Source: Sphingomonas sp. PAMC26645 (GTDB taxonomy: Bacteria; Pseudomonadota; Alphaproteobacteria; Sphingomonadales; Sphingomonadaceae). Taken from it: DNA of 64,000 nt. This document shows positions 8,710-18,493 of the stretch, piece after piece. Location of the stretch: NCBI RefSeq assembly GCF_004795835.1, contig NZ_CP039249.1:1856501-1920500 (forward strand), in the 5' to 3' direction. Numbering within the stretch: the stretch's first letter is position 1; each line of letters opens with the position of its first letter. The position numbers and the translations under genes are program-made. The notes below the pieces were generated by a model. The model saw nothing but the letters and a program-made list of their open reading frames with translations, did not search any database and had not been told where the DNA came from.

Positions 8710-8832
8710 CCGTTCGTGCCGAGTAGGGATCGAGCGAAGCCGAGAGCCCGTATCGAGGTACAATGCCACAATCGGGCCGATCCCTCGATACGCCTTCTCG
8801 ACTTCGTTCGAAGGCTACTCGGGACGAACGGA
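8710..8832. repeat. Imperfect inverted repeat in the zwf-pgl gap
   Basis: Outer arms (CCGTTCGTGCCGAGTAG and CTACTCGGGACGAACGG) and inner arms pair across about 120 bases. It is related to the perfect repeat at 6066-6138. It fills the 171-base space between zwf and pgl. Confidence 0.7.
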
Positions 8833-8843
8833 GAAAACCAAAC

Positions 8844-10307
8844 TCAGTCGTCCTGCCAGGTCACGCCGTCACGCTCGGTCAGCGCGATCGCGGCCGACGG
8901 ACCCCAGCTGCCCGAGGCATAGCTCTTGGGCTTCATCGCGTTGGCCTTCCAACCCTCGCGGATCGCGTCGATCCAGGTCCATTGCGCCTCGACCTCGTCA
9001 CGCCGCACGAACAGCGTCTGGTCGCCCTCGATCAGGTCGAGCAGCAGCCGCTCATACGCGATCCGCCGACGGGACCCTGCGAACTCGGCATCCATGCTGA
9101 GGTTCAGCGGCACTTCGCGAAGGCGGACGCCCTCGCGGTCGAGACCCGGCTCCTTCGCCATCACGAGCAGCTGGATATATTCCTCCGGCTGCAGGCGGAT
9201 GATCAGCATGTTGGGCTGGAGCAGCCCGCCCCGCCCTGCGAACATCGAATGCGGGACCGCCTTGAACTGGATCGCGATCTCGCTGCGACGCGTCGCCATG
9301 CGCTTGCCGGTGCGCAGGTAGAACGGCACGCCCTGCCAGCGCCAATTGTCGACATGCGCCTTGATCGCTACGAACGTCTCGGTGGTCGACGGTTGGCCGA
9401 GTTCGTCCGAGTAGCTCTTGACGAACTTCCCCTTCACCGCGCCTTCGCCATACTGGCCGGTGACCGTGACGTTCGGGACTTCTTCGGGCTTGATCATGCG
9501 CAGCGAGCGGAACACCTTCGACTTCTCGTCGCGGACGTCGGTGCCCTCGAAGCGTGCGGGTGGCTCCATCGCGATCAGCGCGAGCAGCTGGAGCATGTGG
9601 TTGGCGACCATGTCGCGCAACGCTCCAGCAGTTTCGTAATAGCCGGCGCGCTCTTCGAGCCCGACCGTCTCCGAGATCGTGATCTGGACGTTGTCGATCC
9701 CTTGCGCGTTCCACACCGGCTCGAAGAACGAGTTGCCGAAGCGCAGTGCAAGGATGTTCTGGACGGTTTCCTTGCCGAGATAATGATCGATCCGGTAGGT
9801 CCGGTCTTCGGGGAAAGCCTTCGCCACCGAATCGTTGATCTCGCGGCTCGTCTCCAGGTCGTAGCCGAGCGGCTTCTCAAGGCCGACACGGACCGTCTCG
9901 CCAGCCAGGCCGACCTTGTGCAGCCCCTCAATCGCAGCTTCGAACAGCGATGGCGCGGTCGACAGATAGATCGCGAGACCGCCCGAGATATCGCCGATCT
10001 TGTCCGCCAGCGGCTGGAAGCTCGCAGGGTCCGACAGGTCGGTCGGCTGATAGAAGATTCGGTCGAGGAACGTCCCGATCGCGCTTTCGTCCTTGCGATC
10101 CTCCGGCAGGAACTCGTCAAGCGCCTTCTTGGCGAACTTGCGGTAATCCTTGTCGTCATGCTCATGACGCGCGGCGCCGGTGATCGTCAGTTCCTCGGGC
10201 AGCAACCCGTCGGCGTGCAGGCCATAGAGCGACGGCAGCAGCATGCGCTGCGCGAGATCGCCGGTCGCGCCGAACAGGAGCAGCTTGGCTACGGGATTAC
10301 GGTGCAT
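8844..10307 (-). CDS. zwf: Glucose-6-phosphate 1-dehydrogenase
   Basis: 487 aa. It oxidises glucose 6-phosphate to the lactone, reducing NAD(P)+. The dinucleotide-binding site GATGDLAQR is at residues 13-21. EKPLG at 144-148 and the substrate-binding RIDHYLGKE at 172-180 are intact. It is the first gene of the minus-strand Entner-Doudoroff set, 45 bases after argC, so part of its transcription could come from the argC side. Confidence 0.96.
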   Translation of the reverse strand: MHRNPVAKLLLFGATGDLAQRMLLPSLYGLHADGLLPEELTITGAARHEHDDKDYRKFAKKALDEFLPEDRKDESAIGTFLDRIFYQPTDLSDPASFQPLADKIGDISGGLAIYLSTAPSLFEAAIEGLHKVGLAGETVRVGLEKPLGYDLETSREINDSVAKAFPEDRTYRIDHYLGKETVQNILALRFGNSFFEPVWNAQGIDNVQITISETVGLEERAGYYETAGALRDMVANHMLQLLALIAMEPPARFEGTDVRDEKSKVFRSLRMIKPEEVPNVTVTGQYGEGAVKGKFVKSYSDELGQPSTTETFVAIKAHVDNWRWQGVPFYLRTGKRMATRRSEIAIQFKAVPHSMFAGRGGLLQPNMLIIRLQPEEYIQLLVMAKEPGLDREGVRLREVPLNLSMDAEFAGSRRRIAYERLLLDLIEGDQTLFVRRDEVEAQWTWIDAIREGWKANAMKPKSYASGSWGPSAAIALTERDGVTWQDD

Positions 10308-10352
10308 GAAAGCTCCTGGATTTGGCGATGGACCGGGCGGAAAACGCCGGTC

Positions 10353-11276
10353 CTAGAAAACGAGGCCGGCTACGGGATCGACCCCGGCCATGATGTTGAG
10401 GTTCTGGACCGCGGCACCGCCGGCGCCCTTGCCCAGATTGTCGAGCGTCGCGATCAGCCGCGCATGACCGACCGCGTCGTTGCCGCAGACCCGCAGCGTC
10501 AGACGATCGGTGCCTGCATTCTCCTCGATATCGACCAAGCCGATATCGCCGGGGGCAACCGAGACGAGCTTCGAGCCATCGAACGCACCTCGCAACACGT
10601 TTTCGATCGCCGCGAGCTTCGGGCGGCCGGGCAGGGCATGAAGGTGCAACGGCACTTCGACGACCATGCCGCGATACGTATTCGCCACGGCGGGTGCGAA
10701 GATCGGTGCGTGCGTTAGGCCCGCATGCTGCGTCATCTCTGCGATATGCTTGTGCGCGAGGCCTAGCGCATAGGCGCGGAAGGCCGTCGCAGGCTCGCCA
10801 TTCTCGAACGCCGCGATCATCGCCTTGCCACCGCCGGAGTAACCAGAGGTCGCGTTGACGCTCAGCGGAAGGTCGGCGGGGATGAGACCGGCCGCGACCA
10901 GAGGCGCGACGAGCGCGAGGAAACCAGTGGGATAGCAGCCGGGGTTCGACACGCGCATCGCGGTCGCGACCTTATCCGCCTGGCCCGGCAACTCGGGGAA
11001 GCCGTAGGTCCAGCCGGCAGCGACGCGGTGCGCGCTCGATGCGTCGATCACGCGGGTGCGCGCATTGTCGATCAGCGTGACGGCTTCGCGCGACGCCTCG
11101 TCCGGCAGGCAAAGGATGACGAAATCGGCATCGTTCAGCGCCTCGCGCCGTGCCGCCGGATCCTTCCGACGATCCTCAGGCAGCAGCGCCAGCGTGATGT
11201 CGGTCCGCCCGGCAAGCCGCTCGCGGATCTCGAGCCCGGTGGTGCCGACCGCGCCATCGATGAAGACCGTGGTCAT
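10353..11276 (-). CDS. argC: N-acetyl-gamma-glutamyl-phosphate reductase, type 2
   Basis: 307 aa, the short (type 2) form of ArgC. It makes N-acetylglutamate semialdehyde in arginine synthesis. The N-terminal VFIDGAVGTTGLEI is the NADP site. The catalytic cysteine is in NPGCYPTG (about residue 116). The ATG overlaps the stop of the upstream SH3 protein by 4 bases (ATGA), so the two genes are coupled. Confidence 0.93.
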   Translation of the reverse strand: MTTVFIDGAVGTTGLEIRERLAGRTDITLALLPEDRRKDPAARREALNDADFVILCLPDEASREAVTLIDNARTRVIDASSAHRVAAGWTYGFPELPGQADKVATAMRVSNPGCYPTGFLALVAPLVAAGLIPADLPLSVNATSGYSGGGKAMIAAFENGEPATAFRAYALGLAHKHIAEMTQHAGLTHAPIFAPAVANTYRGMVVEVPLHLHALPGRPKLAAIENVLRGAFDGSKLVSVAPGDIGLVDIEENAGTDRLTLRVCGNDAVGHARLIATLDNLGKGAGGAAVQNLNIMAGVDPVAGLVF

Positions 11277-11644
11277 GCCGCGTCCGTCGCCGAAAGATCG
11301 AGCGCTTCGGCTGCGACATAGCCGACCAGCCCACTAGGACGGGCAACGCCCCAGGCGGAAACGCCAGCAATCTCCAGCACTTCGAAACTGTCGCCGGGGT
11401 TGAGGTCGACCATCGTATCGCTCGCTTCGTCTCGTCCGCTGCGCAACAAAGCTGTGCGCGCGACGGGCCGTATCATCGGCACGGCATAGTGTGGAGCGAA
11501 TACGTATTCGGCGAGACGAATGTCGGCGATATCGCGGCGAACCGCATGGGTGCGCGGGTCGAGGTCGACCGAGCGGCCCGTCAGCGAAAAGCTCGTACGG
11601 GCCTGGTCGTCGAACGGCTCAAGCGTGAGCGGCTGCGCGCCCAT
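11273..11644 (-). CDS. Bacterial SH3-type protein, apparently an NlpC/P60 N-terminal domain without the peptidase
   Basis: 123 aa from the ATG at 11644. The sequence LDPRTHAVRRDIADIRLAEY, then VFAPHYAVPM, then PGDSFEVLEI..WGVARPSGLVGYV, looks like the SH3-like lead domain of sphingomonad NlpC/P60 (C40) cell-wall peptidases. The protein stops where the Cys/His peptidase domain would begin, and argC follows. No signal peptide is seen. It overlaps the marR 3' end by 26 bases. A longer reading to 11782 runs through marR and is unlikely. The family link is inference from memory. Confidence 0.6.
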   Translation of the reverse strand: MGAQPLTLEPFDDQARTSFSLTGRSVDLDPRTHAVRRDIADIRLAEYVFAPHYAVPMIRPVARTALLRSGRDEASDTMVDLNPGDSFEVLEIAGVSAWGVARPSGLVGYVAAEALDLSATDAA

Positions 11645-11978
11645 TGGAGCTGGCTGGGGCGGGGCCGTCGCCGATGAATTGCCCGAACTCTTCAAGAAAA
11701 TCTGCCCCTTCGGTCGTGCGCGCGACGAAGATGTTGCGCTTGTCGCTATCGTCGCGTTGCCGGCGCAGATAGCCGAGGGCACCCAATCTGTTCAAGGCGC
11801 GCGTGACGACCGGCTTCGATACGTTTAGCGCACGGGCCAAGCCGCGCACCGTATGCGGCCCCGGTTTGAGATAAACGAGCAGAAGAAGCGCCATCTGACG
11901 ATTGGTCAGATCGGGTTCACCCGAGCGGACGTAATCCACCAGAGCGGTCATCCAGGTCGATAAGGTATTGGCTGCCAT
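11619..11978 (-). CDS. MarR-family transcriptional regulator
   Basis: 119 aa from the ATG at 11978. A winged-helix DNA-binding domain is visible: LTNRQMALLLLVY, then HTVRGLARALNVSKPVVTRALNRLGALGYLRR (helix-turn-helix), then the wing DDSDKRNIFV and TTEGADFLEEF. MarR proteins bind operators as dimers and often respond to small phenolic ligands. It is the first gene of marR-SH3-argC on the minus strand and divergent from secG. Its target is not evident from the sequence. Confidence 0.85.
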   Translation of the reverse strand: MAANTLSTWMTALVDYVRSGEPDLTNRQMALLLLVYLKPGPHTVRGLARALNVSKPVVTRALNRLGALGYLRRQRDDSDKRNIFVARTTEGADFLEEFGQFIGDGPAPASSNGRAAAHA

Positions 11979-12197
11979 TGATGCCACAGCGTTGATCCGC
12001 CATCTGAATTTATGTGCACGATACCCAGTCATGAGCGTCATTACGGGGTCTCAACGCCGCCCGGACGTCATGTTTCCGTAGTTTTGCGATTGCCTTGCGA
12101 TATGCGGAGGCAGTGCCGCGGTCGATCGCCCGGTTGATCGAAACCGCGACGTCGCCTATGTGCGCGCCTTCGCAAAAGTTCCGGGGTTTTCCGCGCA

Positions 12198-12593
12198 ATG
12201 TTCGCCTTTCTGCTCGTCATCCACGCGATCATCGCGGCCGCCCTCGTCACGGTGATCCTCATGCAGCGCTCGGAAGGCGGCGGTCTGGGCATGGGCGGCA
12301 GTCCGTCGGGCCTCATGTCGGCACGCGGTGCGGCCGATTTCCTGACCCGCGCGACCGGCGTCCTCGCGACGATGTTCGTGCTGTTCTCGATCCTGCTCGC
12401 AGTCCTCGCGGCGAATCACCGCACCACCACGATCGACACGTCGCTCGCCCGCACCCCGGCGGCGGCGACTGCCGTTCCTACCGCGCAGCCCAAGGGTGAT
12501 GCTGCGCCGTTCGCCGGTGGCGCCGAGAACGCCGGCGTCCCGGCCGGCACGACCAAGCCGGCCGACAACGGCGCGGTCCCGCTAGCCAACTAA
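12198..12593 (+). CDS. secG: Preprotein translocase subunit SecG
   Basis: 131 aa with two hydrophobic segments (about residues 2-21 and 54-72). Between them lies the hallmark LMQRSEGGGLGMGG..GLMSARGAADFLTRATG. The acidic, Pro/Ala/Gly-rich tail after residue 80 is typical of alphaproteobacterial SecG. It forms part of SecYEG in the inner membrane. The 220 bases upstream are non-coding and shared with divergent marR. Confidence 0.93.
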   Translation: MFAFLLVIHAIIAAALVTVILMQRSEGGGLGMGGSPSGLMSARGAADFLTRATGVLATMFVLFSILLAVLAANHRTTTIDTSLARTPAAATAVPTAQPKGDAAPFAGGAENAGVPAGTTKPADNGAVPLAN

Positions 12594-12615
12594 ACACTCC
12601 ATTCGCCGATAAAAG

Positions 12616-12645
12616 GCCCCTGCGTGATCCGCGGGGCTCTTGTCG
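12616..12645 (+). terminator. Possible hairpin between secG and pyrG
   Basis: GGCCCC-TGCG-TGATC-CGC-GGGGC folds with one bulge and is followed by TCTTGTCGTT. It has only a weak U-run, so it may be attenuator-like or incidental. Confidence 0.4.
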
Positions 12646-12678
12646 TTCGTCCCCAACACACGCTACGAGACTCTTCCC

Positions 12679-14313
12679 ATGGCTCGGTACATTTTCATCA
12701 CCGGGGGCGTGGTTTCGTCGCTCGGTAAAGGTCTCATGGCGGCATCGCTTGCCGCTCTCCTCCAGGCACGCGGGTATACCGTCAGGATTCGGAAGTTCGA
12801 TCCGTATCTTAACGTCGATCCCGGCACGATGTCGCCGTATCAGCACGGCGAGGTCTACGTCACCGACGACGGTGCCGAGACCGATCTCGACCTCGGCCAT
12901 TACGAGCGCTTCACCGGCGTTCCCTCGCGCCAGTCGGACAATGTGACCTCGGGTCGAATCTATCAGCAGATCATCACGCGCGAGCGTCGCGGCGATTATC
13001 TCGGTGCGACCGTGCAGGTCATCCCGCACGTCACCGACGCGATCAAGGCATTCGCCCGCGCCGAGACCGACGATATCGACTTCGTGCTCTGCGAGATCGG
13101 CGGCACCGTCGGCGATATCGAATCGCTGCCGTTCATCGAGGCGATTCGCCAGCTCAAGAACGAGGAAGGTCGCGGCAAGGCGATCAGCATCCACGTGACC
13201 CTGGTGCCGTACATAGCGGCGGCCGGCGAGCTGAAGACCAAGCCGACGCAGCATTCGGTTCGCGAACTCGCGGCGCTCGGCGTGCAGCCCGACGTCCTCG
13301 TCTGCCGCTGCGAACACCCGCTGCCGCCATCGGAGCGCGCCAAGATCGCGCTGTTCTGCAACGTCCCCGCCAGCGCGGTCATCCCCGCACTCGACGCGAA
13401 GAGCATCTACGCGGTGCCGCTCCAGTATCACGGCGAAGGCCTCGACATCGAAGTGCTCCGCGCGTTCGGGATCGAGCCCGCCGAGGCGCCCGATCTGTCC
13501 CGCTGGACCGAGATCATGGACCGGCTGACCAACCCGCAAGGCGAAGTCACGATCGGCGTGGTCGGCAAGTATGTCGGCCTCCAGGATGCGTACAAGTCGC
13601 TCAACGAAGCGCTGGTCCATGGCGGCATCGCGAATCGCGTGAAGGTCAACGTCCGCTGGATCGATGCCGAGCTGTTCGAGAACGCCGAGAGCGACATCGC
13701 TGGCCAGCTCGAGCCGTGCGACGCGATCCTAGTCCCCGGCGCGTTCGGCGAGCGCGGCGCGGAAGGCAAGATCGCCTCCGTGAAGTTCGCCCGCGAGCGG
13801 AAGATCCCGTATTTCGGGATCTGCTTCGGGATGCAGATGGCCTGCGTCGAGGGGGCCCGCGATCTCGCCGGCATCCCCAATGCCTCGTCGACCGAGTTCG
13901 GCCCGACCGACGAACCGGTGGTCGGCATGATCACCGAATGGATGGGCCGCGAAGGCCTCGAGACGCGTGCGGCCGAGGGCGACATGGGCGGCACGATGCG
14001 GCTCGGCGCGTATGACGCCAAGCTCGACGGCAACAGCGTGGTCGCGTCGATCTATGGCGGCACCGAGATTTCGGAGCGCCATCGTCACCGTTATGAGGTC
14101 AACACCGGGTACAAGGAAGCGCTCGAACAGGGCGGCCTCGTGTTCTCCGGCATGTCCCCAGACGGCACGCTGCCCGAGATCGTCGAACGCCCCGATCACC
14201 CCTGGTTCGTCGGCGTTCAGTTCCACCCCGAACTGAAGTCCAAGCCGTTCGACCCGCATCCCCTGTTCGCCAGCTTCATCGAGGCCGCGGTCAAGCAGAG
14301 CCGCTTGGTCTGA
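12679..14313 (+). CDS. pyrG: CTP synthase
   Basis: 544 aa. It makes CTP from UTP, ATP and glutamine. The synthetase domain begins [18 protein letters not shown] (P-loop) and includes [13 protein letters not shown] and [11 protein letters not shown]. The glutamine amidotransferase domain carries the catalytic cysteine in YFGICFGMQ (about residue 380) and the HPE pair in [10 protein letters not shown]. The ATG at 12679 is used; an upstream in-frame start adds 13 unconserved residues. Confidence 0.96.
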   Translation: MARYIFITGGVVSSLGKGLMAASLAALLQARGYTVRIRKFDPYLNVDPGTMSPYQHGEVYVTDDGAETDLDLGHYERFTGVPSRQSDNVTSGRIYQQIITRERRGDYLGATVQVIPHVTDAIKAFARAETDDIDFVLCEIGGTVGDIESLPFIEAIRQLKNEEGRGKAISIHVTLVPYIAAAGELKTKPTQHSVRELAALGVQPDVLVCRCEHPLPPSERAKIALFCNVPASAVIPALDAKSIYAVPLQYHGEGLDIEVLRAFGIEPAEAPDLSRWTEIMDRLTNPQGEVTIGVVGKYVGLQDAYKSLNEALVHGGIANRVKVNVRWIDAELFENAESDIAGQLEPCDAILVPGAFGERGAEGKIASVKFARERKIPYFGICFGMQMACVEGARDLAGIPNASSTEFGPTDEPVVGMITEWMGREGLETRAAEGDMGGTMRLGAYDAKLDGNSVVASIYGGTEISERHRHRYEVNTGYKEALEQGGLVFSGMSPDGTLPEIVERPDHPWFVGVQFHPELKSKPFDPHPLFASFIEAAVKQSRLV

Positions 14314-14319
14314 ACACCG

Positions 14320-14343
14320 CTCCCTCTCCCGCGGGGGAGGGAG
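14320..14343. repeat. Short GC-rich palindrome after pyrG
   Basis: CTCCCTCTCCC-GC-GGGGGAGGGAG forms an 11-bp stem with one mismatch. No U-run follows. It is a likely small repeat or weak terminator. Confidence 0.5.
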
Positions 14344-14436
14344 ACAAGTCGTGCTTTCCGCCACCCAAGACATGCTCGCATTGAATATCCCCTGAATTAC
14401 TAGACTTTGCGCGGCAAGGTTCAGGGGAAAACATTC

Positions 14437-16878
14437 ATGTCGCTTACGCTTGCGCTGTTGCTTGCCGGTCAGGCCGCTACCGTATCAACGCCGGCCGTTC
14501 CGCCGCAGACGCCCGCTGGCGAGCAAGCTGACGCACAGGCCAATGGTCGCTTAGGCAATCAGCAGCAGGGCGGTGGCGGCGATGTCGTCGTTACCGCGCG
14601 CCGTCGCGCAGAAACGATCCAGACCGTCCCGATCGCGATGTCGGTCATCGGCGGCACCGCACTCGCCGAGACTGGCGCGTACAATGTCAGCCGCCTGACG
14701 CAGCTCCAGCCGACGCTGCAATTCTACTCGACCAACCCGCGCAATTCCGCCGCCAACATCCGCGGCCTGGGCGCACCGTTCGGCCTGACCAACGACGGGA
14801 TCGAGCAGGGCGTCGGCATCTATGTCGACCAAGTCTATTACAGCCGGATCGCCTCGGCGACGTTCGACTTCACCGATACCGAGCGTATCGAGGTCCTTCG
14901 CGGACCCCAGGGCACGCTCTACGGCAAGAACACCACCGCCGGCGCGATCAACATCACGACCCGCCAGCCCAGCTTTACGCCCGAGGCACGGATCGAGCTC
15001 ACGACGGGCAACTATCAGTTTATCCAGGCCAAGGCGTCGGTGTCGGGCCCGCTGATCCCCGACAAGCTCGCGATCCGGTTGTCTGCATCGGTGACCGAGC
15101 GCGACGGCACTATCCACAACGTCGTGACCGGCAAGAACCTGAACGCACAGGACAACAAGAGCGTCCGCGGACAGCTCTACTGGAAGCCGACCGAGACGCT
15201 CGATCTGGCGCTGTCGGGCGATTACGGCCAGCAGAACCCGAACTGCTGCGTGCAATATTACGTGCGCACCGGCCCGACTCAGCGGCCGCTGATCCGGCAA
15301 TATGCCGCGCTCGCTGCCGCCCAAGGCTATGTCGTACCGTCGACCAACGCGTTCGACCGGGTGACCGACGTCGATACGCCGTTGCGCGTGAAGCAGGAAC
15401 TGGGCGGCGTATCGCTGCTCGGCAACCTGGACCTCGGCGCGGCGACGATCACGTCGGTCAGCGCGTGGCGGTTCTGGCATTGGGATCCGTCGAACGATCG
15501 CGACTTCATCGGCCTGCCGATCACCACCGTGTCCGCCAATCCGTCGCAGCAGACGCAGTACAGCCAGGAGTTGCGGATCGCCTCGAACGGCAAGCACACG
15601 CTCGATTACGTGCTCGGCGCGTTCTACTTCTACCAGACGATCGATACGCAAGGGCTTCAGGTCCAGGGGGCCGCGGCAAGCGCGTTCCTGCTTAACCCGA
15701 CCAGCACGGGCGGGAAAAATCCGGCGACGCTGAACGGCCTGAACGCGCGCAACACGATCGGCTTCAAGAACACCAGCGCGGCGCTGTTCGGCAAGCTGAC
15801 CTGGAACGTGAGCGACCGGTTCCAGATCACGCCGGGCCTGCGCCTCAACTACGACAAGAAGAAGGGCGACTATGTCTCGGTCGTGACGACCGGTGCCGGC
15901 GAACTCGTCACCGGTGAGGCAAGATTCAACGACCAGCGCGGTGTGCTCGCGCCGCAGAGCTACCGGCCCGATTTCGACAACTGGAACCTGTCGGGCGACA
16001 TTACGGCGGCCTACACCGTGACCTCCGACATCCACGCCTATGCGACCTATGCGCGCAGCTACAAATCCGGCGGGATCAACCTGTCCGGCCTGCCGCTCGA
16101 CGGTAGCAACAATCCGATCCTATCGGCCGCCACGGTGAAGCCCGAGAAGGTCAATCACTACGAACTCGGCTTGAAGACGCAGTTCCTCGATCGTCGATTG
16201 ACGCTCAACCTCGCCGGCTTCTGGACCGAGATCAGCGATTACCAAGCGACCGTCACCAACGGCCAGCTTGGCGTGTTGCGCGGCTATCTCGCTAATGCCG
16301 GCAAGGTGCGGACTCGCGGTCTGGAGTTCGATTCGGCCTTCCGCCCCACCGAACGGTTCAGCGTCTACGCGAACGGAGCCTATACCGACGCGAAATACGT
16401 GAAGTTCGTCGACGCGCCTTGCCCGCCTGAGCTATCGGGAGGGTCTGCCCCGACGGCGACCAGCCTGCCAGGTCCGGCAGGGACGGGGACGGTCAGCCCG
16501 GCCAATTGCGACATCTCCGGTCAGCGCCTGCCCGGCGTGTCGAAGTGGGCGTTCTCCTACGGCGCCGAATACGATCTGCCAGCCACGATCGGCGGGCTCG
16601 ATGGCCAGGTGTATCTCGGCTATGACGGCAGCTACCGCTCGACCTTCTCGTCCAACCCGTCGCGCTCGCTCTACACCGACATCAAAGGCTATGCGCTCAG
16701 TAACTTCCGCTTGGGATTCAAGGCGAAGGACAGCTGGAACGTGTTCGGCTGGCTGCGTAACGCGTTCGACCACAACTACTATGAAGTGCTCGCGCTACAG
16801 TCCGGCAGCACCGGCCTGGTCGTCGGACAGCCCGGCGATCCGCGCACCTATGGCCTGACCGTGTCGCGATCGTTCTGA
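14437..16878 (+). CDS. TonB-dependent outer-membrane receptor
   Basis: 813 aa from the ATG at 14437, preceded by CAGGGGA. A signal peptide spans about residues 1-20. A TonB-box-like DVVVTARRR lies near residue 50. The plug domain includes VPIAMSVIG, IRGLGAPFG, VGIYVDQVYY and the conserved ERIEVLRGPQGTLYGKNTTAGAINI. A beta-barrel follows and ends in aromatic F. It belongs to the sphingomonad catch-all class that takes up siderophores, vitamins or plant compounds; the substrate cannot be told from the sequence. No transporter or enzyme partner is adjacent. Confidence 0.9.
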   Translation: MSLTLALLLAGQAATVSTPAVPPQTPAGEQADAQANGRLGNQQQGGGGDVVVTARRRAETIQTVPIAMSVIGGTALAETGAYNVSRLTQLQPTLQFYSTNPRNSAANIRGLGAPFGLTNDGIEQGVGIYVDQVYYSRIASATFDFTDTERIEVLRGPQGTLYGKNTTAGAINITTRQPSFTPEARIELTTGNYQFIQAKASVSGPLIPDKLAIRLSASVTERDGTIHNVVTGKNLNAQDNKSVRGQLYWKPTETLDLALSGDYGQQNPNCCVQYYVRTGPTQRPLIRQYAALAAAQGYVVPSTNAFDRVTDVDTPLRVKQELGGVSLLGNLDLGAATITSVSAWRFWHWDPSNDRDFIGLPITTVSANPSQQTQYSQELRIASNGKHTLDYVLGAFYFYQTIDTQGLQVQGAAASAFLLNPTSTGGKNPATLNGLNARNTIGFKNTSAALFGKLTWNVSDRFQITPGLRLNYDKKKGDYVSVVTTGAGELVTGEARFNDQRGVLAPQSYRPDFDNWNLSGDITAAYTVTSDIHAYATYARSYKSGGINLSGLPLDGSNNPILSAATVKPEKVNHYELGLKTQFLDRRLTLNLAGFWTEISDYQATVTNGQLGVLRGYLANAGKVRTRGLEFDSAFRPTERFSVYANGAYTDAKYVKFVDAPCPPELSGGSAPTATSLPGPAGTGTVSPANCDISGQRLPGVSKWAFSYGAEYDLPATIGGLDGQVYLGYDGSYRSTFSSNPSRSLYTDIKGYALSNFRLGFKAKDSWNVFGWLRNAFDHNYYEVLALQSGSTGLVVGQPGDPRTYGLTVSRSF

Positions 16879-17077
16879 TCGCGACACGCGTTGCGTCACG
16901 ACGCGTTCAGGTTGGGTGCGATAGGTGTTGAATACGGCCCGGAGGGACGTCGCAGTCGGAAGCTTCCGATGTCCCTCCGGTTCCGGATCCAGGACTTCTT
17001 GCTGCGTGCCCACGTCCTCTTGCGTAAAGCCCTCGCCGAGCGCAGTCTGCTGCCAATAAACACTCAGGGGCGGCGAC

Positions 17078-17512
17078 ATGTTTTTCGTACGACAGGGGCC
17101 CTTGTGGTTTCGCATGACGACAGGCGTGCTCGTTCTCTGGGGGCTCGTCGGCTGTTTCATGTGTCTGCAACAGCTTAGACTCGGCGCCGACGCGATGGGG
17201 CAGTCCAGCGCCTATGACCGGGCGCTCTATGCGGCGTTGCCCAACTGGTATGATCCGTTGTTCGCCGTCGCGGTCCTTACCGGCCTGATCGGCGCGGTGC
17301 TGCTGTTCATGCGGCGTGCCAGCGCCCGTCCGTTCCTGATCGCGTCGCTGGTGGCGACGATCGCGCAGTTCGGCTGGTTGTTCGCCTCGACCGACATCGT
17401 CGCGCACAAGGGTGCGAGCGAGACGCTGGGCTTGCCCTTCGTCATCATCGCGGTCGCGGCGTTCACGCTCTGGCTCGTCGGCCATGCGCGGCTAAAGGGC
17501 TGGGCAGTATGA
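17078..17512 (+). CDS. Small four-helix integral membrane protein, function unknown
   Basis: 144 aa. Hydrophobic segments lie at about residues 12-33, 59-78, 83-104 and 117-135. It carries a soluble loop LGADAMGQSSAYDRALYAALPNWYDP between the first two. I recognise the general type as a conserved sphingomonad membrane protein but no domain with a known role. It precedes panB by 48 bases on the same strand, so it could be co-transcribed. The ~200 bases between the TonB receptor and this gene show nothing I can name. Confidence 0.75.
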   Translation: MFFVRQGPLWFRMTTGVLVLWGLVGCFMCLQQLRLGADAMGQSSAYDRALYAALPNWYDPLFAVAVLTGLIGAVLLFMRRASARPFLIASLVATIAQFGWLFASTDIVAHKGASETLGLPFVIIAVAAFTLWLVGHARLKGWAV

Positions 17513-17560
17513 CGCGCACGACACTGGGCGAGCGCGACGCCGCACGCTATTAGCGCCGCC

Positions 17561-18421
17561 ATGTCCACGACCTACACCCTCGACACCGCGACGAGTCGCG
17601 CCAACCCGACGCCCGCGCCGCTCAAGCGCCTGACGATCCCCGCGATCCGCCGCCAGAAGGGCAAGACGCCGCTCGTCATGCTCACCGCCTACACGGTTCG
17701 CACGGCGCAGTTGCTCGACCCGCACTGCGACATGCTGCTAGTCGGCGATAGCCTGGGACAGGTGATCTACGGCTTGCCCTCGACCGTGCCCGTAACGCTG
17801 GACATGATGGCGGCGCACGGCGCGGCGGTGGTGCGGGGCAGCTATCATGCGGTGGTCGTGATCGACATGCCGTTCGGCAGCTACGAAGCGTCGCCCGAAA
17901 AGGCGTTCGAAAGCGCGGCGTTCCTGCTCAAGCAGACCGGCGCAGCGGCGGTGAAGCTCGAAGGCGGCACCGCAATGGCGCCGACCGTCAAGTTCCTGAC
18001 CGAGCGTGGTATCCCGGTGATGGGCCATGTCGGACTCACCCCACAGGCGGTCAACATCCTCGGCGGCTACGGTGCCCGCGGTCGCACGCCCGAGGAAGCC
18101 GCCAAGATCGTCGCCGACGCGCAGGGCATCGCTGAGGCCGGCGCGTTCTCGCTGGTGATCGAAGGCGTGGTCGAGCCGATCGCCATCGAGATCACCAATA
18201 CCATCGACTGCCCGACGATCGGCATCGGTGCATCGGCGCAGTGCGACGGCCAGGTGCTGGTGACCGAGGACATGCTGGGGATGTTCGAGCGGACCGCGAA
18301 GTTCGTGAAGCGGTTCGCCGACATCGCCGACACGATTTCCTCCGCGACGCAGACCTATGCGGACGACGTCCGATCGCGCGCGTTTCCGGGTGCGGAGCAG
18401 GTCTACGCGCCCAAGGATTGA
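17561..18421 (+). CDS. panB: 3-methyl-2-oxobutanoate hydroxymethyltransferase
   Basis: 286 aa. It transfers a hydroxymethyl group from methylene-THF to alpha-ketoisovalerate, the first step of pantothenate synthesis. Clear motifs are [28 protein letters not shown] (metal-binding Asp), [16 protein letters not shown] and [14 protein letters not shown]. The next gene starts 73 bases on. Confidence 0.96.
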   Translation: MSTTYTLDTATSRANPTPAPLKRLTIPAIRRQKGKTPLVMLTAYTVRTAQLLDPHCDMLLVGDSLGQVIYGLPSTVPVTLDMMAAHGAAVVRGSYHAVVVIDMPFGSYEASPEKAFESAAFLLKQTGAAAVKLEGGTAMAPTVKFLTERGIPVMGHVGLTPQAVNILGGYGARGRTPEEAAKIVADAQGIAEAGAFSLVIEGVVEPIAIEITNTIDCPTIGIGASAQCDGQVLVTEDMLGMFERTAKFVKRFADIADTISSATQTYADDVRSRAFPGAEQVYAPKD

Positions 18422-18493
18422 TCCGCTTCCGTTTCGGTTCCGGCGCGTCTAAGGTCCGCGCCGCCCACCCCCTCACTATTCCCGGAGCATTCC

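Noticed and set aside
8763..10718. A 651-residue open frame antisense to zwf and argC
   Set aside because: It spans two genes with clear catalytic motifs on the other strand and has no recognisable protein character.
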